Below, piece by piece: positions 51,301 through 63,662 of a stretch of 64,000 bases of DNA (positions within the stretch are counted from its first letter, which is position 1; each line of letters starts with the position of its first letter). Below the pieces are notes generated by a model that was not told the DNA's origin, made no database searches, and saw only the letters and a program-made list of their open reading frames with translations. A program made the translations under genes and the position numbers. Origin of the DNA: Scatophagus argus (Eukaryota; Chordata; Actinopteri; Scatophagidae). Location of the stretch: the NCBI RefSeq assembly GCF_020382885.2, contig NC_058495.1:5015627-5079626 (forward strand), written 5' to 3'.

Positions 51301-52054
51301 AATTTTAGCCCTTTAATTACAAATTATTCATACTTTACTTTTGCTAACAATTATAAATGTATTCTGTACTGTCAAATATTTTGGATGTATACTTGACACA
51401 TTTGAGTTCCTTTTACATGCATTTCTATAAGACATGCAACGTACTTCTAAGCAATGTTACTCAATGGCAAGTTTTTACAACTGTTGCAAATTGTCAGACT
51501 CATCTGAAAAATCTGCACCACCTCACAACAGTTTGATACAGACCTCAGGCTCATGTGATGAACTACACAACTTAAGTGACTTTATTTTCATATTAGATGG
51601 GAACGAGCTGCATCCAGTGATTGCCCAGACAAAACGGTCTTTTCTTTTTCACTTTATTCGCTCTGCCTGACAGCATAGGTGTTATCTGATATCTTGTTGC
51701 TATCAGTCAGTTGCAAGTGATGTAGCCATCATCTCAGTGTAATTTTCAGTCAAAACAAAAGTTGCCAGCAACACTAAAAGGTTTTAAGTTGTTGGCTGAT
51801 TAGACCTCTTCTCAGGACTGTGAGGGCATTTAGAGATTGTGTTCCAGCCAAGCTTCACCTTTATTAACCTTATACACATTGGAGTCCAATGACATTGTGT
51901 AATAACTACCATACCTCTAACCAAACTTAACAGGCGTCAATCAGCCAACAATAACTGATAGTATCTATGTGGGTCTGCAGGGTCTTTAAGAGTTAATTCT
52001 CTAAGTCAACTTAGTACAGTTGCCTCAGTCTCATCCATGCTGTATGCAGCAAAT

Positions 52055-52365
52055 TTTATAGTGTTAAATCAACTCTGGGAGGGACAGTTCTAATACTGTG
52101 CTGGTGTTTATTTTGTCTCAGTCTTTGCAGAGTTAATTTAACAAAATAAAATAACTCTCGCCAAAATGAACTCTGTGAAACACTAGAGATAGAAATCCAT
52201 GAGGCTGTGTTAGGAGAGGTGTGGTTTCATAACTCTGTGGGAGTTGAGTCCCAAACATTACCCTATGACACCAACTCTCATACACAGTTGAGTTAAATTA
52301 ACTTTTAACAGTGTAATTTCAACTCTATATTTTAACACTTTTGATTAACACTGGTGGAAAATTTC
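52055..52365. repeat. Repeat rich in AACTCT/AGAGTT motifs
   Basis: The ends carry tagtgttaaatcaactctgg and, inverted, ttgagttaaattaactttta plus acagtgtaatttcaactcta. AACTCTG/AGAGTTA motifs recur in both directions. It resembles fish MITE-like elements. Confidence 0.45.
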
Positions 52366-52790
52366 TCTGAAATTTTTGCTTCTTCTGAAATTTTGTTCTT
52401 TCATGATCAAGGTCTAAACTGATTGGTCAATTGTAAACAGCCTTCATTTGACACAGTAGCTGACCTCATGAATCACTGAGCATTTCAGAGATATGGGTGA
52501 TTCAGATGTCCAATCAGACTGCTGACTGGAATGAAAAGGTCTGGCTTTTAAAACATATCAGCATGCTTTGCAAAATGTTTACCTGCAATGTAATGTAGAG
52601 AAGGATTGTAGTAAATGGAGTGAAATAAGCACATTGTGCAGCCCCTGATATGGTCATTTTAAAAGGTCAACAGGCAAATGGTTTAGCTACTGTACACTAA
52701 TTATGGACATTGTATATATGATGGCTGGATAAAAGGGAAGGTCTCCTATGGGGAGAAATAGGAAATTACGGTGTTTCTGGTGTGAAACTT

Positions 52791-53292
52791 TATACCAATC
52801 AACCACAACATTAAATCCACCTGCTTAATATTTTGTAGGTCCCTGTGCTGCCAAAACAGCTCTGATCTGTCAGGGGAAGGGACACAGGACCTTTGGGGTA
52901 TTTAGTGGTCATTGGCATCAGAATGTTAGATCCTTTGGGTCCTGTGCAATGAGGCTGGGGCCTCCAGGTGGGAAAGTATATTCAGCTTATGCTGGTACAT
53001 CTCACAGATTCTCAATCAGGTTGTGATCTGGGGAGTCTGCAGGCCTTTGTTGTGGTCCTAGAGACATTCCTGAGCTGTTTTTGAAATATGAGGTGGTGCA
53101 TTGACTAGCTAGAGGGAGGCTGCTGGTGATGGGAAGAGTCATTGCCATAGTGGGCTATACTTGGCATGCAATGTTTAGGTGGGTGGTGTGTGTCAAACTT
53201 CTACATGATTGCTGCAGAACATTGCATTGTAAACGGATGATGAATGTTACTCACTTCACCTGTAAGTGGTTTTAATGTTGTGGCTGACCACC
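52791..53292. mobile_element. Internally deleted Tc1-like element
   Basis: The left end tataccaatcaaccacaaca-ttaaatccacctgc is mirrored by the right end gtggttttaatgttgtggct-gaccacc, giving inverted repeats of about 25 bp. Interior phrases (tgccaaaacagctctgatct, atctcacagattctcaatca, aacattgcattgtaaacgga) match the transposase-coding region of a common fish Tc1-like family on the minus strand. Most of the gene is missing. Confidence 0.75.
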
Positions 53293-53671
53293 TCAAGCAT
53301 TTCTATAGACCTGACTCATGATGTGTGAGTGAAAAAGGAGACTTCACCGGCTGTTGTTCTTCATCCTAAATGCTTGCTTTGTCAGTAATTTATTGAATAG
53401 CAAAGTTTCTAAGGCCAACACTTTAAAGTACCTTGCAAACAAGATAGCACTAAGGCCTAGTCCTGGTTTCATCACCTATTTCCTCCTTTTATAGAATAAA
53501 AGATTTCATTATTCAGGAAATATAAGCACAAAAGTCATCACAAAAAAACTGAAAGCAAGTTCTGCTTTGAAAGCTCACTTGACCATGCCATATCCACACA
53601 ATCTAATGCTCAACATCATTTCTAAATATGAAATGCAAAAGATAAAACAGGATTACAGGATAATGTTTTTT

Positions 53672-54145
53672 TTAGCTGCCAAGAGGAATAGAATAGAATA
53701 GGTGGAGTAGAAGAAAAATGCTAAACAGTAAGGTAATAGTAGGATTACACAAAAGCATGAAGTGGCCCTCCAGGCCCTCAGTGAAGCCCAAGAAGCCACT
53801 ATGTGTGCTGATATTTAGAATGTAGTGACACCATGAGCACTTCATCTTATTCTCATTTAAGCTGAACCTCCCCTTTTCATTCTTCAGCCAACATGAGTCC
53901 TTGTCTGTTTTCCCAGTGACCACATGATGCCAAGGAATGAGTGGCTTCAGTCTATTCACATTCCACACAAGCCACAATAGAGCAGATGGAAAAGTACAAC
54001 ATACAACATATGTGGCACGAAAAGAAAAAGGGGCATGCACTGAGAGCGAGGTTTTTCTGGGCAGATGGGTGACATATCCCAAAATTGTGTGGCATTTTAC
54101 ATGACAGAACCACAAAACTATGTTTTTGACCTTGTGTTGAAGCAT
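53672..54145 (-). other. Unexplained 157-codon open frame
   Basis: A single uninterrupted minus-strand frame of 474 nt lies downstream of alpl. The predicted product is Cys-, His- and Trp-rich with a hydrophobic C-terminal segment (LLFSIFLLLHLFY). I recognise no family, no signal peptide at the start and no splice context. Chance is possible. Confidence 0.2.
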
Positions 54146-54149
54146 GGTC

Positions 54150-54500
54150 TGCAGCAGTTACATGAACATGTGATGAAAATGGTTCTTTTCAACTTCAGAC
54201 TTTCCTTATCCTAAAGTGTAAACTAAGTGTTCCATTGTTTTATATACACAGTTCTCCCTGTAACATTTTGCTTCATCATAAAAAGTCAGCCATCATTAAA
54301 TTTGACTTTTATGTTTTTTTTTTAAATACAGTTGCAAATCATTAATGTTGCAACAAAACAGACAAAAGGCTATCAGAAAACAGCATATTTCCTTTATTGG
54401 TTAAAATGTTTCACAACTTCTGTTATTGGACACAGCAATGTTAGATATGCTTTTTCAGTGCTTTTTCAAGAATGCAAGAATGCACATTGTGCATGACAAG
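54150..54500 (+). repeat. Duplicated segment, copy 1 (3' of alpl)
   Basis: It shares in order with 56575-56945: a ggttc.tttcaactt start, a tcattaaatttgact block, catatttccttta.tggtt, tttcacaacttctgt and a caagaatgcaagaatgca block. The copies differ by many substitutions and indels, so the event is old. Confidence 0.6.
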
Positions 54501-55042
54501 AAATAGTTATTTCTTACTCTTTTTTTTTTCAATTATACATTCAGTTGCCTCTGGTTTCGGCACAGAATTTATCCACTGAAATGTGTCTCTGAACACACCG
54601 TAATTATGTTAGAGACCTTTTGCAAGCTTATGAGGTAGATTTTGTTAACTGCACATTTAAGATATGAAACATAATCAAACATTTGTAAATCCATCCAATC
54701 TATCTATTCAAACCTGAAAGGTTTATATTTAACAATAACTATTTAAAAGACAAATCACAACTGAGATCTCTGATTTTGTGGTGACCTCTGCAGCACCACT
54801 TTTCATTTCAGTGCATTGGGGGCGTTTGATTTTCTAGTTTTATATGCCTGAATAGACTAAAACTGATACCTTATATTTGTGTCTGTTAATTACTGTAACA
54901 CAAAAGTGCCCTAATAGTGCTCCCACAATCAAAATAGTGAAGAGTAAAATTAGAGCATCTAAAAACAACAATAAGAAATTAAAATCTTAAAATGTATGAC
55001 TGGTCACAACTGGGGTTTGACAGGATAAGGTAGGAAGGAAGG

Positions 55043-58000
55043 TTAGCACAGAAATCGGGTAACTGTGACAAGAGCTGCGATGCTGGACAGGATGGGGCGC
55101 AAACCAACAGTCCCGCTGCGGGATGTACAGTGTTCCCTGTTCTGGCCAATACAGCCTGCATATGCCATTACATGGGGGATGTAGTTCTGCTCATGGACCC
55201 CATGCAGCAGGTGAGCCATGGGACCTTTAGCAAACACAGCCACATCCTCTCCTCCATGTGTCTCCATACTCAGAGGTACTGCTGACTGGGCCTGGTAGTT
55301 GTTTTCCTCTGAAAGGCAAGGACACAGAGAAAGGGTGTTAAAATATTGGTTTGTTTTTTCCTACTATTTGTTATTCCTGAGACTCCTGAGAGATGAATGG
55401 GGAAGATCCACCCAAAGTTGAAGGTTTCCCATGGAGTTTTTGCCATCTGTGTTCTAAAGTTGAGTCCCACTATCTTTTGATAGCCAGTCCTGACAATGGT
55501 TTTACCCTATTCCCCTTACCTGTGGGTGGCAGCAACATAACAGATATACAGCAATTTGACAATAAAGGCAAGGAAGAAGACTGCCAGAAAAAGATTATAT
55601 TCAACATAATATGATGATGGACTGATGCCGCAACATGTCACCCAATGGTGGCTCTGGCTGTTGACATCTTTGCTCCCAGCTAATCATGCTTACCACAATT
55701 AACCACTCAGCAAGCCATATTATTTTTTATATAATAATAAGCCTTATTATTATTTGTCTGATGTTTGCTTAAAAAAATCTCCAAAAGGCACCAACAGTAC
55801 AAACAAGGCCAAAAGCTCTGTTTCAGGCACCAATCAGCTAAAATGATGCTTAGCAGACATCCTGTACATTTGTCATGAATAAGGAAATTCCTAAAACTGA
55901 TTTTTGTACTGGGCTGTAAACATGGGCTGTAAACATGAGTATTTGTGCTGTAAAGTTTGGCATTTTAACATAGGGTTCTATGGGGACTGAGTATTTTTTT
56001 GGAGACAGCCTCAAGTGGCTATTCAAGGAACTGTGGTTTTTAGCAATTACAGCTTCATTTGTCAGTTCCTTACCATGTACGTGCAAAAAAAAAAACATTT
56101 GTTAGAACTCAAGGATATAGATAATAAATTTTGATGAGTAACACTGAAAGTGAATACAACTTTTGTTTGTGTACAGTGAAAATCTTCAGGGCACCTTTAA
56201 CCTTATTTATGCAAGAGTAATCTGAGATTACATAGTAACCACTCAACTCCTCTAACAAGTCACTTTGTGATATCATAATGTAATTAGATGTGTTATTGTT
56301 CCCTCAATCGTTTCCATAATGCTTGCACTTTACATTATGCCAGGTACCTCAGGTGAAGAAATTAGTAGTTACTAGTGTGACTGAAATAACTTGTGATATC
56401 AGAACTATGTACCTTTGTAAGGTTATTTATGGGCAGTAACAGCAAACAAACTTTTATAGAGCAATGAATGGAGATGTTTTTTTCTAGATAGTAAAACAAA
56501 TTTAGGGTTCGTTTTTCTTTTAACAGTACTCTTTCCTCTTAATGTACTGTGGCCTAATATTACTGACACTGGACAACAGTAGAAGAATGTGGTTCATTTC
56601 AACTTTCAGGTTTTACTTGGTCTAATGTGTTAATAAGTCTTTTTTTTTCTTTCTAGAAACAAATCTCCTCTTAACCTTTTGCTTGGTAAAAAACAAGGTC
56701 AACTGTCATTAAATTTGACTGTTGTATTGTTTTAAAGAAAGGTTTACACTCAAAGCACAATACTGATGACAAATTAAGGGAGACAAGATGTGAGAAAAGT
56801 AGTACAGTTGCCGCTAATTTTGCAACGAATCTGACAAACGGTACATATTTCCTTTACTGGTTGAGAGGTTTCACAACTTCTGTAACTTGTGACAGTGTGA
56901 CAGTGTCAAGAATGCAAGAATGCAAGAATGCATGACAAGAATGTGCTCTTAATGTACCACAAACTAATTTTACTTACGGTAGTCAATGGTAGAGACATTC
57001 TCTCTCAGACCGTTAACTACTTTGTAACCTGGTCCATTCCCATATAAGATGGAGGTGAAAGGCTTCTGGTCAATATCACTCAACATTGGGGCCAGACCTG
57101 TGGATGGAGAAAGAGCATTAAACTCCATCATCACAATAGACTGAAAATGTAATTTAACAGATCATACATAAGGTATACACACTAGTGGATGTGCATGAAT
57201 ACCATCACATACATACCAAATATAGTGTTTCCCCTGGGGGTGTAGCCTCCAAAGTTGAACACATGAGAATGGTCTGCAGTAACTACAGTCAGTGTATCAT
57301 GGATGCTGGTCATGAGATCTGCCCGGCCGATGGCTCTGTCCATTTCCACAGCTTCATGCAGAGCCTGCTTGGCCTTGCCCTCATGGTGTCCATGGTCAAT
57401 ACGTCCTCCTGAGAGGAACATACATTCCCAGTTAGCCAAAAAATAAGTTATAAATTCTAGTGTCTCGTTCTCGCCCTCGTAGAATTCTGTTCTCATAAAA
57501 ATGTTTTTGGTAACTCATCTTGAACTTTGGGGCAGTTACATAAATGTATGCAATCAAATGCGTTTTAAGATGACTAGCTCCCACCCATCACATAAAACAT
57601 CTGACAGTCTGACAAGCTGCAAGATACAAAGATTGTCAGATGCAGCCATCACAGCTCTATCAAGGTGCCTTCCTGCACCTTCTTTCAGACAGTATTGAAG
57701 GATCCGACAAGCACTACAGAAATATATTGACTCCTTTTTTCTCGGGCAATCTCACTGAATAGTCCCTGTCGTACAGGTGTTTACCCTCAACAACGACTGC
57801 AACCATGCTGCTTTGAACAGATCTGGCCAAGGACACCAGCCTTCCTGTGTCCTTTATAAACTGCAACAAAACCCCTTCCCTTGAAGAGACAATTACATGA
57901 CAGTGGCAGCAAGCCAACACACTTGCTTTTGCCATAACTGTAGAAGGTGCTGTTTTAGTGAAACAAAGAACTTCTTGGTCAATCTATTGATTTTTGTTGG

Positions 58001-61000
58001 TATGTAAATGGATTTAGACAGAGAATCTGTAACAATGACATGTTCACCTATCAGGTTTCATAAGTTTTACAGGTGGAAAGGTGGAACATTTTTGTCCACA
58101 CTTATAAACAAGACATTATGTCAATTGCTAGAGTACTTTTTATAAAGACAAAAAGATTCAGGGTCCTTTTGTAAACATGGTGTCAATATGTAAAACTGGC
58201 AGGTGATTCAGGAACAGCGTGTGTTTAAAAGGGGCACATGTTTACAAAGTTGTCTAATTCTTGACTCTCCAAGTACATCATGATCAATAGTTTGGATACA
58301 TTAAGACTGTTTAAAGTTAAACTAAAAGCCATGAACCTATCAACAGATTCAAGCTTCAAGTCTCTCTGAACACTTAGTCAAGAAAAAAACTTTCGCCTTG
58401 CAAAAGTACCTTGAAGGTTTGAAGAATGTGTTTCTGGGATAATTCAGTGACAAGTATTTCCAAAGGGTTCAAGTTGTCTTCTTCAAACAGCTTACCTTGT
58501 CACTGTGTTTCATGCCTATTTGTCACCTGTCTTCACTGAACTTTAAATTGCTGTTTGTTGAACTGTCGGTGCTGCACTATGAGTAATGTAGGCACTAGGT
58601 TTTGACAAGACAAATGACTAGTTGGAATAAAAAAAGACAATATCAAATGGGTAATATACGCAATATTTCTTTTAACCATACAGATTAAATTGCGCTCAGT
58701 TTTGACTGTTTTGAGTCCTTTCATACTTGTAGACTTGTCAACTAAGTTTAAACGTCAGAGAAATTAATCGTTAGGAACAACCCTAATCCTAATAACAACA
58801 CTGGGCAGCAATTTTGGAAGGCAAACTGTTCAAACACAACACAACATATCATTTTATATCCTAGCTGTCAACACCAACTGGTCTTGACTATAACAGACTT
58901 GCTTAAATTGATCAGTAGTGACATCCTGATATAATAACTATAATCATCCCAACAATCACAGTGTGTATCCCACCATTGAAATATGGTGTCTCCAGCAAAG
59001 ACTATAACCAACTCAGTGGGGCAGTGTGAGACATATCTTTGTGAAACCCCAAACCCAAAGGTGATAGTCCAGTTCCACCAAGAGGTTACACTGTCACCTT
59101 CTACAAGCAGGTAAAATCCACTGGGATTTTTCCTCAAGATCTTGATGGCCACCTCCACCATCTCTGTCAGTGAAGGATCAGTCTCAGTGTTCCTCTCCAA
59201 GTCATATGTCAGATCCCCAGGTTCGAATAGACCTGGAGCAACAGAAGGCACAGTTCAAGGAGAAATAGGTTACTCTAAAACATGCAGAAAATAAGACTAC
59301 ATCAAATACATGCACCTACGGCTCTTCATTTACACTTCAATGAGACTTTCATAATGACAGTGAGACTTGAAACTCACCCAATAAGTAATCCACGTTGTTA
59401 GGGTTCAGCGATAAGAGCTGCTTCTTATTCCATACATAATGGCCTTTCTGCTCATTTAAAAAAAGATACAAATGTACAGACCAGCGTGAATGGAAACAGT
59501 CACTTTGAACTCCTACATATGTAAATGTTACTGGGAAGATAAAAGAGGGAGCAAAAGAGCAAAGAGGGGGAAGAGGAGGAGAAATTTACTTTATCCTTCA
59601 TTCTGTCGCTCCATTCCTGCACCAGGTTTCTTCCATCTTTTCGTGTGCCGTTGTGCTTCAGAATGCCAGGATACTCAACGTCTGGCTGATTTTTAGGGAA
59701 CATGTACTTCCTCCCTCCACCCATAATAACCTGCAATGCCACAGATCGGAATAAAAAGTTACAATTTTAATCCTAACTGTTTCAGGACAAAATGATCACA
59801 TGCCCTGAGTGTGAGACAACAATAACTGACTATTAGCTAAGCCCTGCTCCCCTTGGTTACTACTGCTGCCCCTGTCAAGTTCACATATGCAGTTTGTAAC
59901 AATAAAATAGATAGACCATTTTTCTTTATTTTTGAGACAATGGGCTGCTTTCAGAAAGCTGTAAACAAAAGCTTCTGATTGCAAAACAGACAAGGGCAAT
60001 TTTTTTTTGGCTGGAATGACAATTACTAATTGAAGGCTTCAATATAGCTAGCTCGCAAACTAATTAAGGCAGGTTCATGAGTTGTTTGAAACTGGGGTCT
60101 CCATCTTAAATTTTAATGCTGCAAGCTGATTAGATTTAAAGCACGAACCTTGTTTCACCCGTGTGGTGAAAACTTGCTCGGAAAATCTTAAAGTTTAATG
60201 GATAAACATCCCCAGATCTAACAGAGCTGGACTGAGCCCCTAACGTCTGTACTGTTTTATGGCCTCAGATGTAACACTGGCTTTGTAACACAGGTTTTTC
60301 TGTTACTAGAGGTAGTAATCAGGTTATCCAGACACTCATAACACTCTCAGCTTTTGCTACAGCAGACAAACACACTTTTTAATCCATTCTTTACTCCTTT
60401 GCTCATGTTTTTTATAGTTTTGGAATATTGCAGAGTATTGATCTCCAAGCTTCATAGGTCTGTGTGTCTTGTTATGGGTGCCAAGGTCAGACTGGACAAA
60501 GGCTTCTGGGAGGGCTTTGATAAAAAATAAATTTATACTCACATTAATGTTGGGAATGTTTTCAAAGAGTTGTCTGGCAATATCCTTGCAGCCAGCTTGC
60601 AGTGCTTCAGCTGGCATCTCATTGTCGGAGTACCAGTCTCTGTCCACGCAGTGGGCATAAGCAGCACTGGGAGTTGCATGGTTGACACGGGTCGTTGTCA
60701 CTATTCCCACTGACTTACCTGCAGCAGACACACATGAATTGTATTGTATGAATGTATAAAATTAGAAAAAAAGTCAGAACCTATACTACTATCATGGGAA
60801 AGAAAAGTGAAAACCATCTCAGAAAGTTCAGTTCAAAAGTACTAATGTTCTTTTAACACAAAAAGTTTTATAGTACATTGCAATTTTTCATTGGAATTTT
60901 TATTTTAAAATATGAAAGGGAATACCAGCAGAGACCAGCCTTGCAAAATGACCTGAAGAAAAACATCTCTCTACTCCTATTTGCTTTTAGCAGGAGGTCA

Positions 61001-63662
61001 GGCTTGTCATGTTTTATTATTTGTGACACCTGAACCCACACACTTTCTCACACACTCCCACATCCTGACCCTTCATCCAACCCTAACTTACCCCCACCAC
61101 CGCACAGTGAAAATCCGTGACTCACTCCTTTCACATCTGTCTTCTTCTTTGTGTTGCCATTTATTATTTTGTCTTTAAAGTGTTGTATTCAAGCTGATTT
61201 TATGGTGTACTCTTGATGAATGAAAAAAGATTCTTAAAGAAAATCAGATGTAATTCATTGGGAGCCTTGACAAAGGTGGTTTGATATGTCATTTTATGTT
61301 CTGTTATGTTCTGTTCTGGCTCTATGGATAAGGAAATAAACTGATTATTACAACTGAAGCCACTCATAAACTCATGTAAACTTGGACACAGGATGCAGAC
61401 ACATCAGGAATGTGTCAGGAGTCGAAAAAAAAACAAAACAATGAAAGGCCTGACGAAACCTCATAGCAACGATGGACAAAAACAAGTGTTTAAAAGTTAG
61501 TCTCTTGTCATTTTAAATGGGAAGACATCAAAAAATAACTCTTTGGGTCAAGTTAATGCCAATTACAAAATGCTCTAGGGAGAACTTTGGTTCAAAAGAT
61601 GAAAAAGGGAATGAGCGCAGTGAAAAAACAGAAGATCACTTTCAAGAACACTTCAAAGTCATTGCTTTGAGCGATCAAGTCGCCCCGGAGAGTATTCCCA
61701 ATTCCCATGAACACAGCATTAACTACAGTCACAATTAGGTTTCCTCAGACATGAATCATGACATGCAATCATAACTGATTGCAAATATCTGCAAAAATTC
61801 AAATTCAGCATCCCTGTAGGCAAAAAAAAAAAGAAAACCTGCGTGATGTTTACTTAAGGATACTCTACCTGCATCTTTAGCCCATTTGAGGATGGAGGTG
61901 ACCTCATTGCCCTTTGTGGTGTTACACTGGGATCGGACAGAAGCTGCACTCACTCCCACCGTGCCCTCATTGGCCTTGACCCCGCAGAGGTAAGCTGTGG
62001 CCGTGCCAGCGCTGTCTGGCACCTGTGCATTCGTGTTGTACGTCTGCAGAGTTGCAGCCCATTGACATGTGGTCAAAATTCAGATATCAAACAGGATAGT
62101 TTATTGTCATTCTGATATGCTTGTAATGAGTTGTTTGCGTGTTGTTGTGTTGTTTACTGAGATATGCTATTCCAGTATGCCACCCCATGAAAGGACCAAA
62201 GTCAGCAATGAGTTGGTTCATTTATGTGGCTCTGAGCACTTGGCTCATTTGTTCTATTGAAGATATAAATGTTTAAAAACAGTTTTAACTTAAAAGGTTT
62301 GTTAAATTAAATAATTACACCAGCTGGGAACTGGTTAAGCAAACAAGAGGAAATATTACCGTTGTTGAGGACTATTTTGAGCCAAGGATTAATACACATT
62401 TATGTTTATATTTAGACTGTTTATCAGACAAGCATTGGTTATACATCCTCAGGCTGTGGGAAACTGGGATAAAAAAAAAAATAAGAAGAAGAAGAATAAA
62501 ATGATCAGAAGATTAATCAATAATGAAAATAAAAATGACTGTTTTTCAACTTTCAACTGCAAAAGAAAAACATAAATTATATTTTTGACTGATGATTGGC
62601 CAGTGTAATGTGTTTGTTTTCGTGTGAGCTGCTCCACATCCACTATGTGTATTTTGGGACGCCTGGCCATTGCACCAACAAGGACTTTCATGACTACATT
62701 CTAAATACATAGATAAATGCATCTATAACAGCTTCCATTCCTCTGGGAATGGAAAATCCACCAGATTTTGGAGTGTTACTGTGAGAATGTTTTCCCATTC
62801 ATGCAGTAGAGCATTTGTGAGATCAAACACTGATCTATGACCAAAAGGCCTGCCTCGCAATCTCCGTTCCAGTTCATCTCAAAGGTTTTTGATGGGGCTG
62901 AGGTCAGGGCTCTGTGTAGGCCAGTCAAGTTCTTCCACACCATTGTCCAAAATGTCTTGGTATGCTGAAGCATTAAGATTTCCCTTCACTGGAAGTAAGG
63001 GGGGGCAGCCCACCCTTGAAAAACAGCCCCATACTTTTGTCTATGTAGTGTATATACCAAGTTTATGTATTAAGACTATTTGCATTAACTTACTTACTTT
63101 AAGCAAATGTCCGATTCCTGTTTAAGTGGTCATATTGCTTTTTTCCACAGTATTCACAGCAGAGACATTGTTCTGCACTTGTGGCCTGATTTGACTGAAT
63201 AATATTTGTAGCTAACAGCAACAAGGAACTATGTTTTTAAAGTCCTTCAGTGCAAATGCATGGTTCATGTCTAGGCTTTGGCTACAAAGAAAACACTTTG
63301 TAGGATCTGTTATGTTAATTGTTGGTTTTGGTCTTTCCATAGGATTTGTTTGCAGTACAAAAAATATGCCTATGGCTGAAATGATGGTTTAAGTGCTTTT
63401 TTATCAGACCTGTAACATAATGCAGATGTTACAGCAAGCTGAATGAACTGTTCATGGTCACAGCCCTTGACAGGAAGCCAATAAGAGCCACGGTATGATC
63501 AACACATTGTGCCATACTGTATGATCAAACAAAGACTAAGCCAGACCTTGGCCAAAGACAAAAAAGGGAACTTGTCCATCTCCAGCTGTGTCTCCTCTCC
63601 ACTCTGTCCGTTCATCTGACCCTTCAGAATTCGAGCAGCTGTCACTGTGGGCACGCCCATCC
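55043..63662 (-). CDS. alpl: Tissue-nonspecific-type alkaline phosphatase, nine exons (5' partial)
   Basis: Exons in transcript order: 63662-63547, 62043-61869, 60718-60543, 59730-59590, 59447-59378, 59232-59098, 57408-57217, 57097-56978, 55308-55043 (stop). All join in frame to 462 residues. The start and roughly 61 residues (signal peptide, first metal-binding Asp) lie past the right edge. The catalytic Ser is in [10 protein letters not shown] (codon 62013-62011). HATPS with Thr after His-Ala is the bone/liver/kidney form rather than the intestinal one. Metal ligands are in [13 protein letters not shown] and TADHSHVF, and the last His is in [21 protein letters not shown] Cys pair and a short hydrophobic tail after SRSGT predict a GPI-anchored ectoenzyme. 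It hydrolyses phosphomonoesters, including pyrophosphate and pyridoxal phosphate. Resemblance to human ALPL (for example [22 protein letters not shown]) is strong throughout. The AAA|GTAAAT donor at 59589 is the weakest junction. Confidence 0.95.
56575..56945 (+). repeat. Duplicated segment, copy 2 (alpl last intron)
   Basis: Partner of 54150-54500 in the same direction. It contains an extra 100 bp or so and a short gcaagaat tandem (about 56910-56935). Confidence 0.6.
57409..59097 (-). other. alpl: alpl intron with no recognised content
   Basis: A 1.7-kb intron between the exon ending LLVEG and the exon starting GRIDHG. A 73-codon minus-strand frame at 57714-57935 has no known resemblance. 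No repeat is identified. Confidence 0.7.
62700..63060 (-). pseudogene. Tc1/mariner-like transposase relic in alpl intron
   Basis: Minus-strand frames, broken by a stop, read [20 protein letters not shown] then [20 protein letters not shown], the C-terminal block of Tc1-like transposases. The terminal sequence near 63035-63055 (acttttgtctatgtagtgta) fits the element's end. It is the same family as 17230-17625, in the opposite direction. Confidence 0.75.

Larger units (their letters stand above)
39681..52050. other. Gene-poor interval left of alpl
   Basis: About 12 kb of AT-rich DNA. I see only repeat fragments (40171, 40975, 42466, 44680, 45358). The plus and minus open frames are short and unrelated to any family I know. 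It may hold regulatory DNA for alpl, but nothing in the raw sequence shows it. Confidence 0.55.

Noticed and set aside
57714-57935. Possible extra alpl exon (73-codon minus-strand frame)
   Set aside because: The flanking exons already join in phase across the conserved LLVEG/GRIDHG junction, and the frame has no phosphatase motif.
55043-63662. Intestinal-type alkaline phosphatase (alpi)
   Set aside because: The His-Ala-Thr active-site variant and many residues follow the tissue-nonspecific form, and lactbl1 linkage agrees with alpl.
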